Counted from the first letter of the stretch, positions 33,807 to 42,664 are shown. The stretch is 64,000 nucleotides of DNA from an uncultured bacterium (GCA_949282215.1 CASDPF010000003.1:1-64000); one strand, 5' to 3'. The notes: generated by a model from the letters alone, not told the origin. Program-made: numbers and translations.

Positions 33807-35456
33807 ATGCTTACTTCAGATAACAGTATTCGGACACTTACCGGTGCAAAATTGATTGTTAAAACTTTGAAAAATCTCGGGGTTGATACAATATTCGGAT
33901 ATCCTGGCGGGATTGTATTGAGCATTTATGATGAATTATTTAACCAAATGGATATAAAACATATTCTAATGCGTCATGAGCAGGCTGCGGTACATGCAGC
34001 AGAAGGTTATGCAAGAGTAACAGGTAAATGCGGAGTCGTCCTTGTGACATCAGGTCCAGGGGCTACAAATACTGTGACCGGAATTGCAAATGCATATCTT
34101 GATGGTTATCCTCTTGTCGTTTTGACAGGTCAGGTTCCCTCTGACCTTATTGGAAAAGATGCATTTCAGGAAGTTAATATTGTTGATATTACTAAATCCT
34201 GTACTAAAGCTAATTATCAGGTAACTGATATAAAAGAATTAAAATATACTTTAGAAAAAGCTTTTAATACTGCTATGACCGGTAAACAAGGTCCTGTTGT
34301 CATAGATTTGGCAAAAGATATTTTTACTCAAACTACTGAGATAGGGGCAATGTCATTTTTTGTTAAAAACAACGATAGATGTCCTGAGGTTTATGTTAAA
34401 GATGCTTTGAAAGAAATATGTAAGGCCGAAAGACCTGTAATTGTTTCAGGCGGAGGGGTTGTTCAGTCCTATGCTTCAAAAATCCTTACTGAATTTGCAC
34501 AAAAACTTAATATCCCTGTTGTAAATACCATGATGGGACTTGGAACTTATCCTCAAGATTTTGAAAATTACCTAGGAATGATTGGTATATTCGGTCAGTT
34601 TTCAGCCAATGAAGTGTTACGTGAAAGTGATTTGATTTTTTCCGTTGGTGCAAGATTTAATGATAGAGTTACCTGCTGTTTTAAAAACGGTGAATTGGAA
34701 CGTAATTTTATTCAGCTTGATATAAACAGAAATGAAATTTCCAGAAATATTTCAGCCTCAATTTCTTTAGTCGGTGATGCACGTTTGACTTTGGAAGATA
34801 TGGTTAAAGAATTTAATACAGGAGTTTATCTCCAAAACTCAAAACAAAAAGATTGGTTGACTTTTGCTATGTCATTAAAAGCTAAAAATGAACCAAACAA
34901 AAAAATCTCAGATAAGTTACATTCTTTTGAGGTTGTAGAAAGCATTTATGAATATACAAAGAATTTAAATCCTATAGTTGCAACAGAAGTCGGCCAGCAT
35001 CAGCTTTGGACTGCTCAAAATTTTAAATTTCCCGAAAGCAGGAAATTTTTAACCTCAGGAGGAGCCGGAACTATGGGGTTTGGTCTGCCTGCAGCTATCG
35101 GGGCTTGTGTTGCAGATAAAGCTTCGACTGTCATTTGTATTTCAGGTGATGGTTCATTGCAGATGAATTTTGAAGAGTTAGCTGTGTGTAAAGAGTATAA
35201 CCTGCCTGTTAAAATATTCGTTTTAAACAACGGTTATCTCGGTATGGTAAGACAATTACAGCAAAATTTCTGTGAGGGAAGATATTCTCAGACAAAACTT
35301 TTAAACCCTGATTTTGTAAAATTAGCTGAAGCTTATGGGATAAAAAGTTTAAGGGTAGATAATTTAAGTGCGGTACTCCCTGCGTTAAAATTTACTTTTG
35401 ATTGTCAGGAGCCTGTTTTAATTGATTTTGTAGTAGAACCTATGGAAGTGGTGTAG
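33807..35456 (+). CDS. ilvB: Acetolactate synthase-type ThDP enzyme, large subunit
   Basis: This 549-residue ThDP enzyme condenses pyruvate to acetolactate, the first common step of branched-chain amino acid synthesis. FGYPGGIVLSIYDEL and the catalytic Glu in MRHEQAAVHAAEGYARVTG mark the AHAS N-terminal domain. The ThDP-binding ISGDGSLQMNFEELAVCKEY and LNNGYLGMVRQLQQNF follow, the latter with the MVRQWQ-like motif. No small regulatory subunit (ilvN) or other ilv gene follows; instead a divergent prepilin-like gene begins 3 bases after the stop. AGGAGAG is the Shine-Dalgarno. Confidence 0.9.
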   Translation: MLTSDNSIRTLTGAKLIVKTLKNLGVDTIFGYPGGIVLSIYDELFNQMDIKHILMRHEQAAVHAAEGYARVTGKCGVVLVTSGPGATNTVTGIANAYLDGYPLVVLTGQVPSDLIGKDAFQEVNIVDITKSCTKANYQVTDIKELKYTLEKAFNTAMTGKQGPVVIDLAKDIFTQTTEIGAMSFFVKNNDRCPEVYVKDALKEICKAERPVIVSGGGVVQSYASKILTEFAQKLNIPVVNTMMGLGTYPQDFENYLGMIGIFGQFSANEVLRESDLIFSVGARFNDRVTCCFKNGELERNFIQLDINRNEISRNISASISLVGDARLTLEDMVKEFNTGVYLQNSKQKDWLTFAMSLKAKNEPNKKISDKLHSFEVVESIYEYTKNLNPIVATEVGQHQLWTAQNFKFPESRKFLTSGGAGTMGFGLPAAIGACVADKASTVICISGDGSLQMNFEELAVCKEYNLPVKIFVLNNGYLGMVRQLQQNFCEGRYSQTKLLNPDFVKLAEAYGIKSLRVDNLSAVLPALKFTFDCQEPVLIDFVVEPMEVV

Positions 35457-35458
35457 TT

Positions 35459-36097
35459 ATGAAAAAAAATGGTGCTTTTAGTATAACTTTTATTATATTA
35501 TTTGCAATTTTCGTTATTTGCCTTTTTGTTGCTATAGTAAAAATTGTTGGGACTATGTCTCAAAATGAGGTTAAAAGAAGGTTTCACAATATTTATTCAG
35601 CATATACTCAGGCTCTATATCGAACTGTTGAGCAGATGAATGGGGATATCGGCTGTTATTATTCGACTGATAGTAAAGTTAAGCATGATTTTAAAAATTG
35701 CGACAAATTTTATACAATCTTCGTTTCTAATCTTCAATTAGAAAAGTATTGTCAGGAAAAAGCTTTAAAGGGCGGATGTATTCCTGAATATATTGAATAT
35801 ACTGATAAACCAGAATGTTTCGGTTTCTCTCGTAATATGCTTAATAATTACGCAGATGCGTTTGTTATGGGAGATAACAGTAATTTAATGATATATAATG
35901 AGATTGATAAACAGAAAAGACCTATCTTTGCGGTTGATGCAAACGGTTTTGCAAAACCTAATAAAGCCGGTGAAGACTTATTTTCTATGACTATTATGAG
36001 AAATAAAAACGGTTCTTATTTCTTTCATAGTAATGTATCGACATGTCTGCCTGTGAAAAAAGACGGTATTCATTACCTTACGGATGTTTATAAATAG
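35459..36097 (+). CDS. Divergent prepilin-like protein behind acetolactate synthase
   Basis: The N-terminus MKKNGAFSITFIILFAIFVI has a basic leader and cleavage-like A-F but lacks the usual LAEV; mature position 5 is not Glu. The rest is pilin-like: a helix, several Cys, and VDANGFAKPNKAGEDLFSMT, which matches the D-x-NG-x-x-KPN-x-x-G-x-D-x-F motif of the other prepilins. It starts 3 bases after ilvB, so it is cotranscribed, and it has neither an HTH partner nor a poly-G leader. Glu5 normally matters for assembly, so it may be a pilus-tip or non-assembling relative. Confidence 0.75.
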   Translation: MKKNGAFSITFIILFAIFVICLFVAIVKIVGTMSQNEVKRRFHNIYSAYTQALYRTVEQMNGDIGCYYSTDSKVKHDFKNCDKFYTIFVSNLQLEKYCQEKALKGGCIPEYIEYTDKPECFGFSRNMLNNYADAFVMGDNSNLMIYNEIDKQKRPIFAVDANGFAKPNKAGEDLFSMTIMRNKNGSYFFHSNVSTCLPVKKDGIHYLTDVYK

Positions 36098-37437
36098 TAT
36101 TTAACTGTTTTTTCTTCCGGCGTTAGGACTGAAATTACTGCATTATTAATGTCCAAATAGGTTTTGATTGCTGAATTTAAATCTTCTATTGAAATAGAGT
36201 CTAAATCATTCAGATAATCTTCAATAAGGTCTAATTTGTTGCATACTGTGGTATAATAACCGATAGTCTCTCCTATTTCTGAAACAGTTTCAGCTGAATA
36301 TGCAAATCTTGATTTAGTTTTTTTCTTAGCTTTTTGAATTTCAGCATCAGTAATCGGATTATTCAAAAGTCCCGCTAATTCTTCTTCTACAAGTTTTTTA
36401 GCTAATTCAAGCTTTTCAGGTTTAAAGTTTGCTTGTATAAAGAAGTTATTTCCGTCTTTAAACTGGTAATGCTCGCAATTTACAATGTTGAATATTGGCT
36501 CTGACTGTTTTTCTATTAAATTTTGATATAGTCTTGAACTTGTACCGTCACCGAAAATAATGCTTATTAAATCAAGACATATAGTATCTTTTAAATTACA
36601 CGCCTTAGGTCCAAGCCATCCGTACATCATATATGATGTGTTTATGTGTCCTGTATTTTTAATAATTTTCGTAGAAGTTACGGGTTTATCTATTTCATTG
36701 ATATGTTTAGGTGAATTTTTTCTATCTTTAAAATCGAATTCTTTTTCAACTTTTTCAAGAACCTCTTTTGAATTGAAATCTCCGACAATTATGGTTGTCA
36801 TATTTTCAGGGGAATAGAAAGTTTGATAGTAATTCATAATATCATCACGGGTTACTTGGGAGATGATTTCAGGAGTACCTATTACGTCACGTTTATAAGG
36901 ATGTTTTGTATACATGTTGTAATTGCAGGCATTGTAAACTTTTGTCCAATTTTGATCTTTACGCATTCTAATTTCTTCAATTACAACATGACGTTCTCTC
37001 TTATCTGTAACGGTTGTATCATTTAAATCAAATGGAGCTCCGATTTCTTCATAAGGTAAAATAGGATCAAGCATCATATCTGCGTGTAATTCTATTGCTT
37101 CGTAAAAATCTTTTCCGTTTTCACCTTTTGGCAGTGTTACATAATAGAATGTATAATCTTTCCAGGTCGCAGCATTTACGATTGCACCTTTAGCCTCAAG
37201 AATTCTGTCAAATTCTCCTGCGACGTGCTTGTGTGTACCTTTGAACATCAAGTGTTCTAAAAAGTGAGAAATTCCGTTGTTTTTATCGTTTTCATTGATT
37301 GAACCTGTCTTTACCCAGGTGCTTACATTTACCATTGAACCTTCTTTATGTGCAAGTACGATAGTGTGACCGTTTTCTCTTGTATATACTTCTACTTCTT
37401 CTGTTAAAAACGGATATTTTACTAATTTTTTTTTCAT
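36088..37437 (-). CDS. M16 metallopeptidase (processing-peptidase type)
   Basis: The start at 37437 (MKKKLVKYPFLTEEVEVYTR) is chosen for AGGAAA upstream over an in-frame ATG at 37461. The 449-residue protein has the inverted zinc motif in GISHFLEHLMFKGT, the downstream ERHVVIEEIRMRKD Glu ligand, YSPENMTTIIVGDF and a C-terminal half with FGDGTSSRLYQNLIEKQSEP. It resembles the YmxG/PqqL-type processing proteases. No signal peptide is present. It overlaps the convergent prepilin-like gene by 10 bases. Confidence 0.9.
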   Translation of the reverse strand: MKKKLVKYPFLTEEVEVYTRENGHTIVLAHKEGSMVNVSTWVKTGSINENDKNNGISHFLEHLMFKGTHKHVAGEFDRILEAKGAIVNAATWKDYTFYYVTLPKGENGKDFYEAIELHADMMLDPILPYEEIGAPFDLNDTTVTDKRERHVVIEEIRMRKDQNWTKVYNACNYNMYTKHPYKRDVIGTPEIISQVTRDDIMNYYQTFYSPENMTTIIVGDFNSKEVLEKVEKEFDFKDRKNSPKHINEIDKPVTSTKIIKNTGHINTSYMMYGWLGPKACNLKDTICLDLISIIFGDGTSSRLYQNLIEKQSEPIFNIVNCEHYQFKDGNNFFIQANFKPEKLELAKKLVEEELAGLLNNPITDAEIQKAKKKTKSRFAYSAETVSEIGETIGYYTTVCNKLDLIEDYLNDLDSISIEDLNSAIKTYLDINNAVISVLTPEEKTVKYYL

Positions 37438-37505
37438 GTTAATTTTCCTCACCTTTTTCAAAATTATTATAGCATAAGTTATAGTTTTACGTTATAATAT
37501 GAACT

Positions 37506-38189
37506 ATGGAAATGGTTAATCGTTTAAAAAATAAGGTTGTGGTATCAGTACAAGCAATGCCTTCAGAGCCTTTATATCTTGAAAAGTGCATGGCTGCTAT
37601 GATGAAATCTGTCGTAAAAGGCGGTGCCGGCGGACTAAGAGTCGCAGGTGCCAGAGATGTCAAAAATGCTAAAACTCTTTTTGATGTTCCTGTTATAGGC
37701 CTTACTAAACCTGATATTATACCTAAAAACTGGAAAGAAATTGTATATATTACTCCGACCTTAAAAGATGTTATATCATTGATTGATGCCGGTGCTGATA
37801 TAATAGCATTTGACGGAACTTCAAGACCTCGTGAGGGATGTACCTTAAATGATATTATTAAATATATCAAGATAAATAAACGTATCTCAATGGCTGATAT
37901 TTCGACTGTAGAAGAAGGTATAAATTGTGCAAAATTAGGTGCGAATATCCTTTCTACTACATTATCAGGTTATACAACTCATTCTAAAGCATCTGAGGAC
38001 GGACCTGATTTTGAACTTTTGGAAGCTTTGGTAAAAGAAGCTAATGTTCCTGTCGTTTTGGAAGGTAGAATTTGGGAACCATGGCAGGTTGATAAGGCTT
38101 TTGAACTTGGGGCACATTGTGTGGTTATAGGTTCTGCTATTACAAGACCTCAGCTTATTACAAAGCGTTTTGTACAAAGAAATACATAA
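37506..38189 (+). CDS. nanE: N-acetylmannosamine-6-phosphate 2-epimerase
   Basis: This TIM-barrel enzyme converts ManNAc-6-P to GlcNAc-6-P in sialic acid or ManNAc use. NKVVVSVQAMPSEPLYLEKC, GGAGGLRVAGARDVKNAK, VPVIGLTKPD, IIAFDGTSRPRE, STVEEGINCAKLGANILSTT, TTLSGYT and LEGRIWEPWQVDKAFELGAH are family hallmarks. The start could also be ATG 37512. The ROK kinase two genes downstream fits as ManNAc kinase. No nanA lyase or transporter lies in the window. Confidence 0.93.
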   Translation: MEMVNRLKNKVVVSVQAMPSEPLYLEKCMAAMMKSVVKGGAGGLRVAGARDVKNAKTLFDVPVIGLTKPDIIPKNWKEIVYITPTLKDVISLIDAGADIIAFDGTSRPREGCTLNDIIKYIKINKRISMADISTVEEGINCAKLGANILSTTLSGYTTHSKASEDGPDFELLEALVKEANVPVVLEGRIWEPWQVDKAFELGAHCVVIGSAITRPQLITKRFVQRNT

Positions 38190-38200
38190 GGAGTATAGAC

Positions 38201-38398
38201 GTGAAAATTCGTATTTTGTCTAATTATGATATTGCAAAAAATCTTTTAAATATAATTAACAATGCAGAGAATCTAAAAAATCCAAAACCGTTGCAAGGGC
38301 TAAGATGCAGTATTGCATCAGATGTGTCTAATTTATCTAAGAACGCAAATAGTTGTGACACTTTTATAAAACAGTCGGAAAAGGAAATTCATAAATGA
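38201..38398 (+). CDS. Small hypothetical protein (GTG start)
   Basis: I place the start at GTG 38201, 7 bases after AAGGAG, giving 65 residues (VKIRILSNYDIAKNLLNIIN...). A longer in-frame ATG inside nanE would be unlikely. It is charged, without known motif, and sits between nanE and the ROK kinase, overlapping the latter by 4 bases (ATGA). That makes it a coupled member of this operon. Function unknown. Confidence 0.6.
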   Translation: MKIRILSNYDIAKNLLNIINNAENLKNPKPLQGLRCSIASDVSNLSKNANSCDTFIKQSEKEIHK

Positions 38399-39288
38399 AA
38401 AAAGCTCTAGCAATAGATGTCGGCGGAACTAAAATTTATAATACGATAATAAATGAAAGAGGGGAGATTTTAGAAAATATAGAAAAATTTTCGACTCCAA
38501 AAACTTTTTCAGAAATAAAAGACTTGTTTAAAGATATAATAAAAAGACGTTCAAAAGATGTTGATGTTATAGCTTTTGCGACTTGTGGAGCCGTGAATAA
38601 TTCAAATGACGGGATTTTAGGTTCTACAGGAAATATTGTAAAAGAATATCCGTCAATGAATTTTAAGATATTGAGTGAGAAACCGGTATTTGTAGAGAAT
38701 GATGCTAATGCTGCAGCTTGGGCAGAACATATAATCGGAGCTTCCAAAGGTATGGCTGATTCAATTATGATTACTCTTGGAACAGGTGTTGGTGGCGGAA
38801 TAATTTTAAATAATCAGTTGTTTAAAGGGAAAAATGGTGCTGCAGGGGAAATGCATTTTAAGTTAAGAACAGATAAACATCGTAAATGTACTTGCGGAAG
38901 CTATGATTGTTTTGAGGCTTATGCGTCAGGTACAGGGTTGAAACTCACGGCTGAAGAAATTTCCGAAAATCCTGATATTACGACTTATGACGTCATTGAT
39001 GGATGGAAAAAACAGGATAAGCTTATGACAAATATTTTTAATAAATGGCAAGATGATATTTTAGTTGGACTTGTCGGACTCGCAAATTTGTTTGACCCTG
39101 AAGCTATTGTACTTTCCGGTTCAATGGCCGAGTTTGTTAATACGGAATATTTAACCCAAATGGTAAATGCGGAAATTGTTACTACCCCTACAAAAATAGT
39201 TAAGGCTCAGGCTGGAAATTATTCAGGAATGATTGGTGCAGCTTTGCTGGCTTTAAATGTTGGAGTCTGTAAGGAGTGTAATGGGTAA
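38395..39288 (+). CDS. ROK-family sugar kinase, probable ManNAc kinase
   Basis: A 297-residue ROK protein. ALAIDVGGTKIYNTIINERG is the ATP-binding loop, VFVENDANAAAWAE holds the catalytic Asp, GTGVGGGIILNNQLFKGKNG follows, and CTCGSYDCFEAYASG is the zinc-binding CxCGxxxCxE motif. The GEIGH segment reads GEMHF, a deviation worth noting. Neighbouring nanE suggests ManNAc-6-P production (NanK), but glucokinase activity is possible in this family. Confidence 0.88.
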   Translation: MKKALAIDVGGTKIYNTIINERGEILENIEKFSTPKTFSEIKDLFKDIIKRRSKDVDVIAFATCGAVNNSNDGILGSTGNIVKEYPSMNFKILSEKPVFVENDANAAAWAEHIIGASKGMADSIMITLGTGVGGGIILNNQLFKGKNGAAGEMHFKLRTDKHRKCTCGSYDCFEAYASGTGLKLTAEEISENPDITTYDVIDGWKKQDKLMTNIFNKWQDDILVGLVGLANLFDPEAIVLSGSMAEFVNTEYLTQMVNAEIVTTPTKIVKAQAGNYSGMIGAALLALNVGVCKECNG

Positions 39289-39499
39289 GGCTAAAAAAAG
39301 AAGTTTTCATTTGGGTATAAATGATAGGGTTTCAAATCTTTCAAGAGAAGATGCCGTAAAGATTGTTGCTTCTGAATTAGTTAATGGTGCTGAGGATGTT
39401 TATGGATTGGTTACTCTTTTCGGACTTTCCGCAGAAGAGTTACTGGAGGCTGGTGCGAGTTATGAAGCTGTTATGGGGATAAGAGGACTTTTGAAATGA
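39281..39499 (+). CDS. Small hypothetical protein
   Basis: ATG 39281 (MGKAKKRSFHLGINDRVSNL) is preceded by AAGGAG and overlaps the ROK kinase stop by 8 bases. The 72-residue product is basic at the N-terminus and helical later (SAEELLEAGASYEAVMGIRG). Its stop overlaps the UbiA gene start by 4 bases, so nanE to ubiA look like one coupled transcript. Not recognised. Confidence 0.6.
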   Translation: MGKAKKRSFHLGINDRVSNLSREDAVKIVASELVNGAEDVYGLVTLFGLSAEELLEAGASYEAVMGIRGLLK

Positions 39500-40464
39500 T
39501 AAGGAAAATTATGTTCTGGCTTCAATGCTCCAGAGCTTTCGCACTGCCTATTACGATACTTTCTTGGCTAGTGATTTTGGGATATGGTCTATTGAGTGGC
39601 GGAGATATTTTAAATGGAATTTTAGCTCTTATCGGTATTTCCTTTGCTCATCTTGCAGGTAATATGGCTGATGATTATATTGATTACGGAATCCTTTCAA
39701 AAGATGAAAAACTTATGAATAGTGCTGTTGCTACTAAATGTTGTTTTATTCGTGATGGAAGTATTACTCTTAAAGATTTAGGTAAAATGATAGCGGTATT
39801 CTGTATTATTGCAATTTTAATAGGTGTTCTACTCTTTTTTAGAAGCGGGATGGGTGTATTCTGGTTGATGCTAGTTGGCGGTATTCTTACTTTGACTTAT
39901 GCTAAATTCTCTCTTGTGGGGTTAAGTGAAGTTGTTATTGGTTTGCTTTTCGGACCTTTGATGTTTGAAGGCGTTTGGTATGTGATGAAGGGGAGTTTTT
40001 CTGTAGATGTTTTAATTTTATCTCTTTCTGTTGTTATGTTTACTGTGGCTTTTTTATATATTCATACTCTGCTTGACTTTGATTGCGATAAAATTTCTCA
40101 TAAAAAGACTTTATGCTGCAGAATTAATGATAAAAACAAAGCTTTAATTTTATTTGGGGTATTTGTTGCATTAGGTTATCTTTTCGCCGTTTTGTTTGGA
40201 ATTAAAATTTCTAACTATTTGGTATTTTTATCATTTTTAACTATACCTTTTGCTTGTTATATTTATAAGCAAATGAAAAGATATAATAATAACCAAGATT
40301 TTATGCCTGAAATAAGGTGGTGGAATTACCCTCTTGATAACTGGGAGGCAGTTAAGCAAGAGGGTACGGAAGCCTTTTATTTTATCTTGTTTCAAGCAAG
40401 AAATCTTATGCTGTGGTTCTGTGTTCTTGTTGTGGTGGCTATGATTTTAAATCATAATCTATAA
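39496..40464 (+). CDS. UbiA-family prenyltransferase-like membrane protein
   Basis: A 322-residue protein with about eight hydrophobic helices. The two aspartate-rich motifs of the UbiA superfamily are present: NMADDYIDYG (NxxxDxxxD-like) and LDFDCDKISHKKT. Members transfer prenyl chains onto aromatic rings, for example in menaquinone synthesis (MenA-like). The substrate here is not clear, and the context (sugar genes, prepilin) does not help. It overlaps the convergent poly-G prepilin by 13 bases. Confidence 0.82.
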   Translation: MIRKIMFWLQCSRAFALPITILSWLVILGYGLLSGGDILNGILALIGISFAHLAGNMADDYIDYGILSKDEKLMNSAVATKCCFIRDGSITLKDLGKMIAVFCIIAILIGVLLFFRSGMGVFWLMLVGGILTLTYAKFSLVGLSEVVIGLLFGPLMFEGVWYVMKGSFSVDVLILSLSVVMFTVAFLYIHTLLDFDCDKISHKKTLCCRINDKNKALILFGVFVALGYLFAVLFGIKISNYLVFLSFLTIPFACYIYKQMKRYNNNQDFMPEIRWWNYPLDNWEAVKQEGTEAFYFILFQARNLMLWFCVLVVVAMILNHNL

Positions 40465-41147
40465 GGATAATCATTTTTGAATTCAAAATTATCATAATCC
40501 ATCAGAAGTGGAGTGCAGTCTGTAGAATATCTTTTGCAGTTATCAAGAGCTTTTGCTCTTGTATTAGCTTTTCCAGCTTGGATATCATAGGCTCTTAATT
40601 TGCCGTTCTTGCAATGTAAAAATTTAAATATATCTCTGCCATCTAAGTTTGGCTTTTTATCTCCATTGGTATCAAATATTAAGTCTACGCAAGTTCCGTT
40701 CCATAAATATAATACTGAACCGTCAGTGAATGTCAGAGCAAGAGCTTCTCTGTTTTGCCCTGTTATTTTTCTTCTTTTTGCACTAATAATTTTGAAATAA
40801 TTATTGTCAAAATAAGTATGATAATATTTTTCAGCTCTTTCTACATTTGATACTTCGCCATTGTTATCAACTTCCCAGTTTTTCATTTCTCCGAAATCAG
40901 CTTCAGCATATAAAATTGCTTGTTGCATTGTGCTGTAAAACTTCTTTAATCTTGCACTCACTTCCTTACTTTTGTAATTCCCGATTAATGTCGGTAAAGT
41001 CATTGCTGCTATAATCCCGATAATGCCAAGAGTAATCAGTACTTCTGCCAGAGTAAAAGCTTCCGTAATGGAAAAAGGGTTTTGTGCCTTGAGCTTTTCT
41101 TTAAATTTTAAACAATTCCATATCTGGCCTTTATCTACAGAGTGAAA
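40452..41147 (-). CDS. Phase-variable prepilin body, out of frame as sequenced (OFF)
   Basis: The frame encodes NPFSITEAFTLAEVLITLGI, a 201-residue mature pilin domain, FDTNGDKKPNLDGRDIFKFL and a DYPYRL end. Going upstream from AFTLAEV it stays open through the whole 90-base spacer and the G tract but contains no ATG, GTG or TTG. The only ribosome site is the GGAGG and ATG 41194 of the leader. With 10 G the leader stops at TAG; with 11 G it is continuous with this frame. The product would then be a prepilin carrying 46 residues before FTLAEV. An internal Met after the signal (MTLPTL) could not give an exported pilin. Confidence 0.8.
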   Translation of the reverse strand, partial: FHSVDKGQIWNCLKFKEKLKAQNPFSITEAFTLAEVLITLGIIGIIAAMTLPTLIGNYKSKEVSARLKKFYSTMQQAILYAEADFGEMKNWEVDNNGEVSNVERAEKYYHTYFDNNYFKIISAKRRKITGQNREALALTFTDGSVLYLWNGTCVDLIFDTNGDKKPNLDGRDIFKFLHCKNGKLRAYDIQAGKANTRAKALDNCKRYSTDCTPLLMDYDNFEFKNDYPYRL

Positions 41148-41194
41148 GCCCCCCCCCCTTTCTCCAAGATTGAAGCTATAATTGAGTTTTTCAT
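41135..41194 (-). CDS. Poly-G leader ORF (locus E)
   Basis: ATG 41194 is preceded by AAGGAGG with good spacing. The 19 codons read MKNSIIASILEKGGGAFTL and end in TAG. The GGGAFTL end imitates the prepilin cleavage motif. GCTTTCACTCTG here and GCTTTTACTCTG in the true prepilin start are 89 bases apart, which suggests an old duplication. A +1 change in the tract joins this ORF to the prepilin. Confidence 0.65.
   Translation of the reverse strand: MKNSIIASILEKGGGAFTL
41149..41158 (-). repeat. Poly-G tract, 10 bases (locus E)
   Basis: It is written as 10 C on the plus strand. 11 or 8 G would put leader and prepilin in one frame with no intervening stop. Confidence 0.88.
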
Positions 41195-41214
41195 TGTTAC
41201 CTCCTTTTTTATAT

Positions 41215-41243
41215 AGTATAAATTATTTTTATTTGTATTGCAA
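41215..41243 (-). promoter_or_regulatory. Sigma70-type promoter of locus E
   Basis: TTGCAA (41243-41238), 17 bases, then TATACT (41220-41215), followed by AAGGAGG and ATG 41194. The start of transcription falls about 14 bases before the ATG. Confidence 0.7.
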
Positions 41244-41334
41244 TATATAACTACTTCATTTTTTTGTATTTAATTTTAAAATTCCCTGTGTTAAACTGGT
41301 TATATAAGTAGAGAGACTATCAAAGGAGCTTATT

Positions 41335-42663
41335 ATGCAAGAGAGCATTAATCAATCTTTAAAGCCAATTACAACGAAAGTTAATGATAACCAAAACCTT
41401 GAAATCGGTGGTTGTGATTTAGTTGAATTAGCTCAAAAGTATTCTACTCCTTTGTATGTTTTGGATGAAGCTACTTTAAGGGGAATTTGCAAAGATTATA
41501 AACAGGCTTTTTCGCCTTATGAAAAAGTTAATATGATGTATGCTTCTAAAGCTCTTTGTACACTTGCAACTTCTGTAATTTTGTCTTCTGAAGGTTTTGG
41601 TTTTGATGTAGTATCCGGTGGCGAAATCTATACTGTCTATAAAGCCGGAGTTGATATGAGTAAGGTTCTGTTTAACGGAAACAATAAATCTGTTGATGAA
41701 ATTAAGCTTGCATTAGCTCTTGGTGTTGGAAGATTTTCTGTAGATAATTTTTTAGAGCTTTCTTTATTAAATGAAATTGCAAAAAGTGAAGGTAAAGTTG
41801 CTGATATTTTGCTTAGAATAACTCCGGGGATAGAATGTCATACCCATGAGTATATTCAAACCGGTCATCTTGATTCAAAATTCGGGTTTGATTTGACCCA
41901 AATTGATGAGGCAGTGAGTCTGATTCTTGATGAATATAAAAATCTTAATTTGCACGGACTTCACGCACATATTGGTTCCCAAATTTTCGAAACTCAGGTC
42001 TACCATGATGAAATTGAAATTTTAGTAAAAGAATTAGCAAGACTTGATGAAAAATTCGGTTTAAAACTCGATGAAATCAATATTGGCGGAGGACTAGGTG
42101 TAAAATATACCGAAAAAGATCTTCCTCCTTCAGCTTTTGAAATTGCTGATGTAATTATAAAAAGTTTAAATTCAAGCATTCAAAAATATGGTATTGAACC
42201 GCCTACTTTATTTATAGAGCCTGGTAGAAGTATTATTTCAACTTCCGGTGTGACTCTATATACATTAGGCAGTTCTAAACAAGTTCCAAAAGGTAAAAAA
42301 TATGTTGCAGTAGATGGCGGTATGGCTGATAATCCAAGACCATCTATGTATCAGGCTGAGTATTCCGCTCAAATCGCAAATAAACCTTTAGATGAAAATG
42401 TAGAAACGGTTACTATTGCAGGCAGATTTTGCGAAAGCGGGGATATTTTGATTAAAGATATAAACCTTCCCGAAATTGAAGAAGGTGATATTCTTTGTGT
42501 TTATAATACAGGAGCTTATAACTATTCTATGGCTTCTAATTATAATAGGGTACAAAAACCTCAAATGGTACTTGTAAATAATTCTCAATCTGATATTATA
42601 GTAATGAGAGAGACTCTTGATGATTTAGTGGCAAAAGATGTAATCCCTGATAGGTTAAAGTAA
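41335..42663 (+). CDS. lysA: Diaminopimelate decarboxylase
   Basis: This PLP enzyme makes lysine from meso-diaminopimelate. In 442 residues: MMYASKALCTLATSVILSSE with the PLP-lysine, GFGFDVVSGGEIYTVYKAGV, HAHIGSQIFETQVYH, INIGGGLGVKYTEKDLPPS, LFIEPGRSIISTSGVTLYTL, RFCESGDILIKDINLPE and TGAYNYSMASNYNRVQKP. AAAGGAGC is the Shine-Dalgarno. It is followed by cdaA after 1 base. Confidence 0.97.
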   Translation: MQESINQSLKPITTKVNDNQNLEIGGCDLVELAQKYSTPLYVLDEATLRGICKDYKQAFSPYEKVNMMYASKALCTLATSVILSSEGFGFDVVSGGEIYTVYKAGVDMSKVLFNGNNKSVDEIKLALALGVGRFSVDNFLELSLLNEIAKSEGKVADILLRITPGIECHTHEYIQTGHLDSKFGFDLTQIDEAVSLILDEYKNLNLHGLHAHIGSQIFETQVYHDEIEILVKELARLDEKFGLKLDEINIGGGLGVKYTEKDLPPSAFEIADVIIKSLNSSIQKYGIEPPTLFIEPGRSIISTSGVTLYTLGSSKQVPKGKKYVAVDGGMADNPRPSMYQAEYSAQIANKPLDENVETVTIAGRFCESGDILIKDINLPEIEEGDILCVYNTGAYNYSMASNYNRVQKPQMVLVNNSQSDIIVMRETLDDLVAKDVIPDRLK

Positions 42664-42664
42664 T

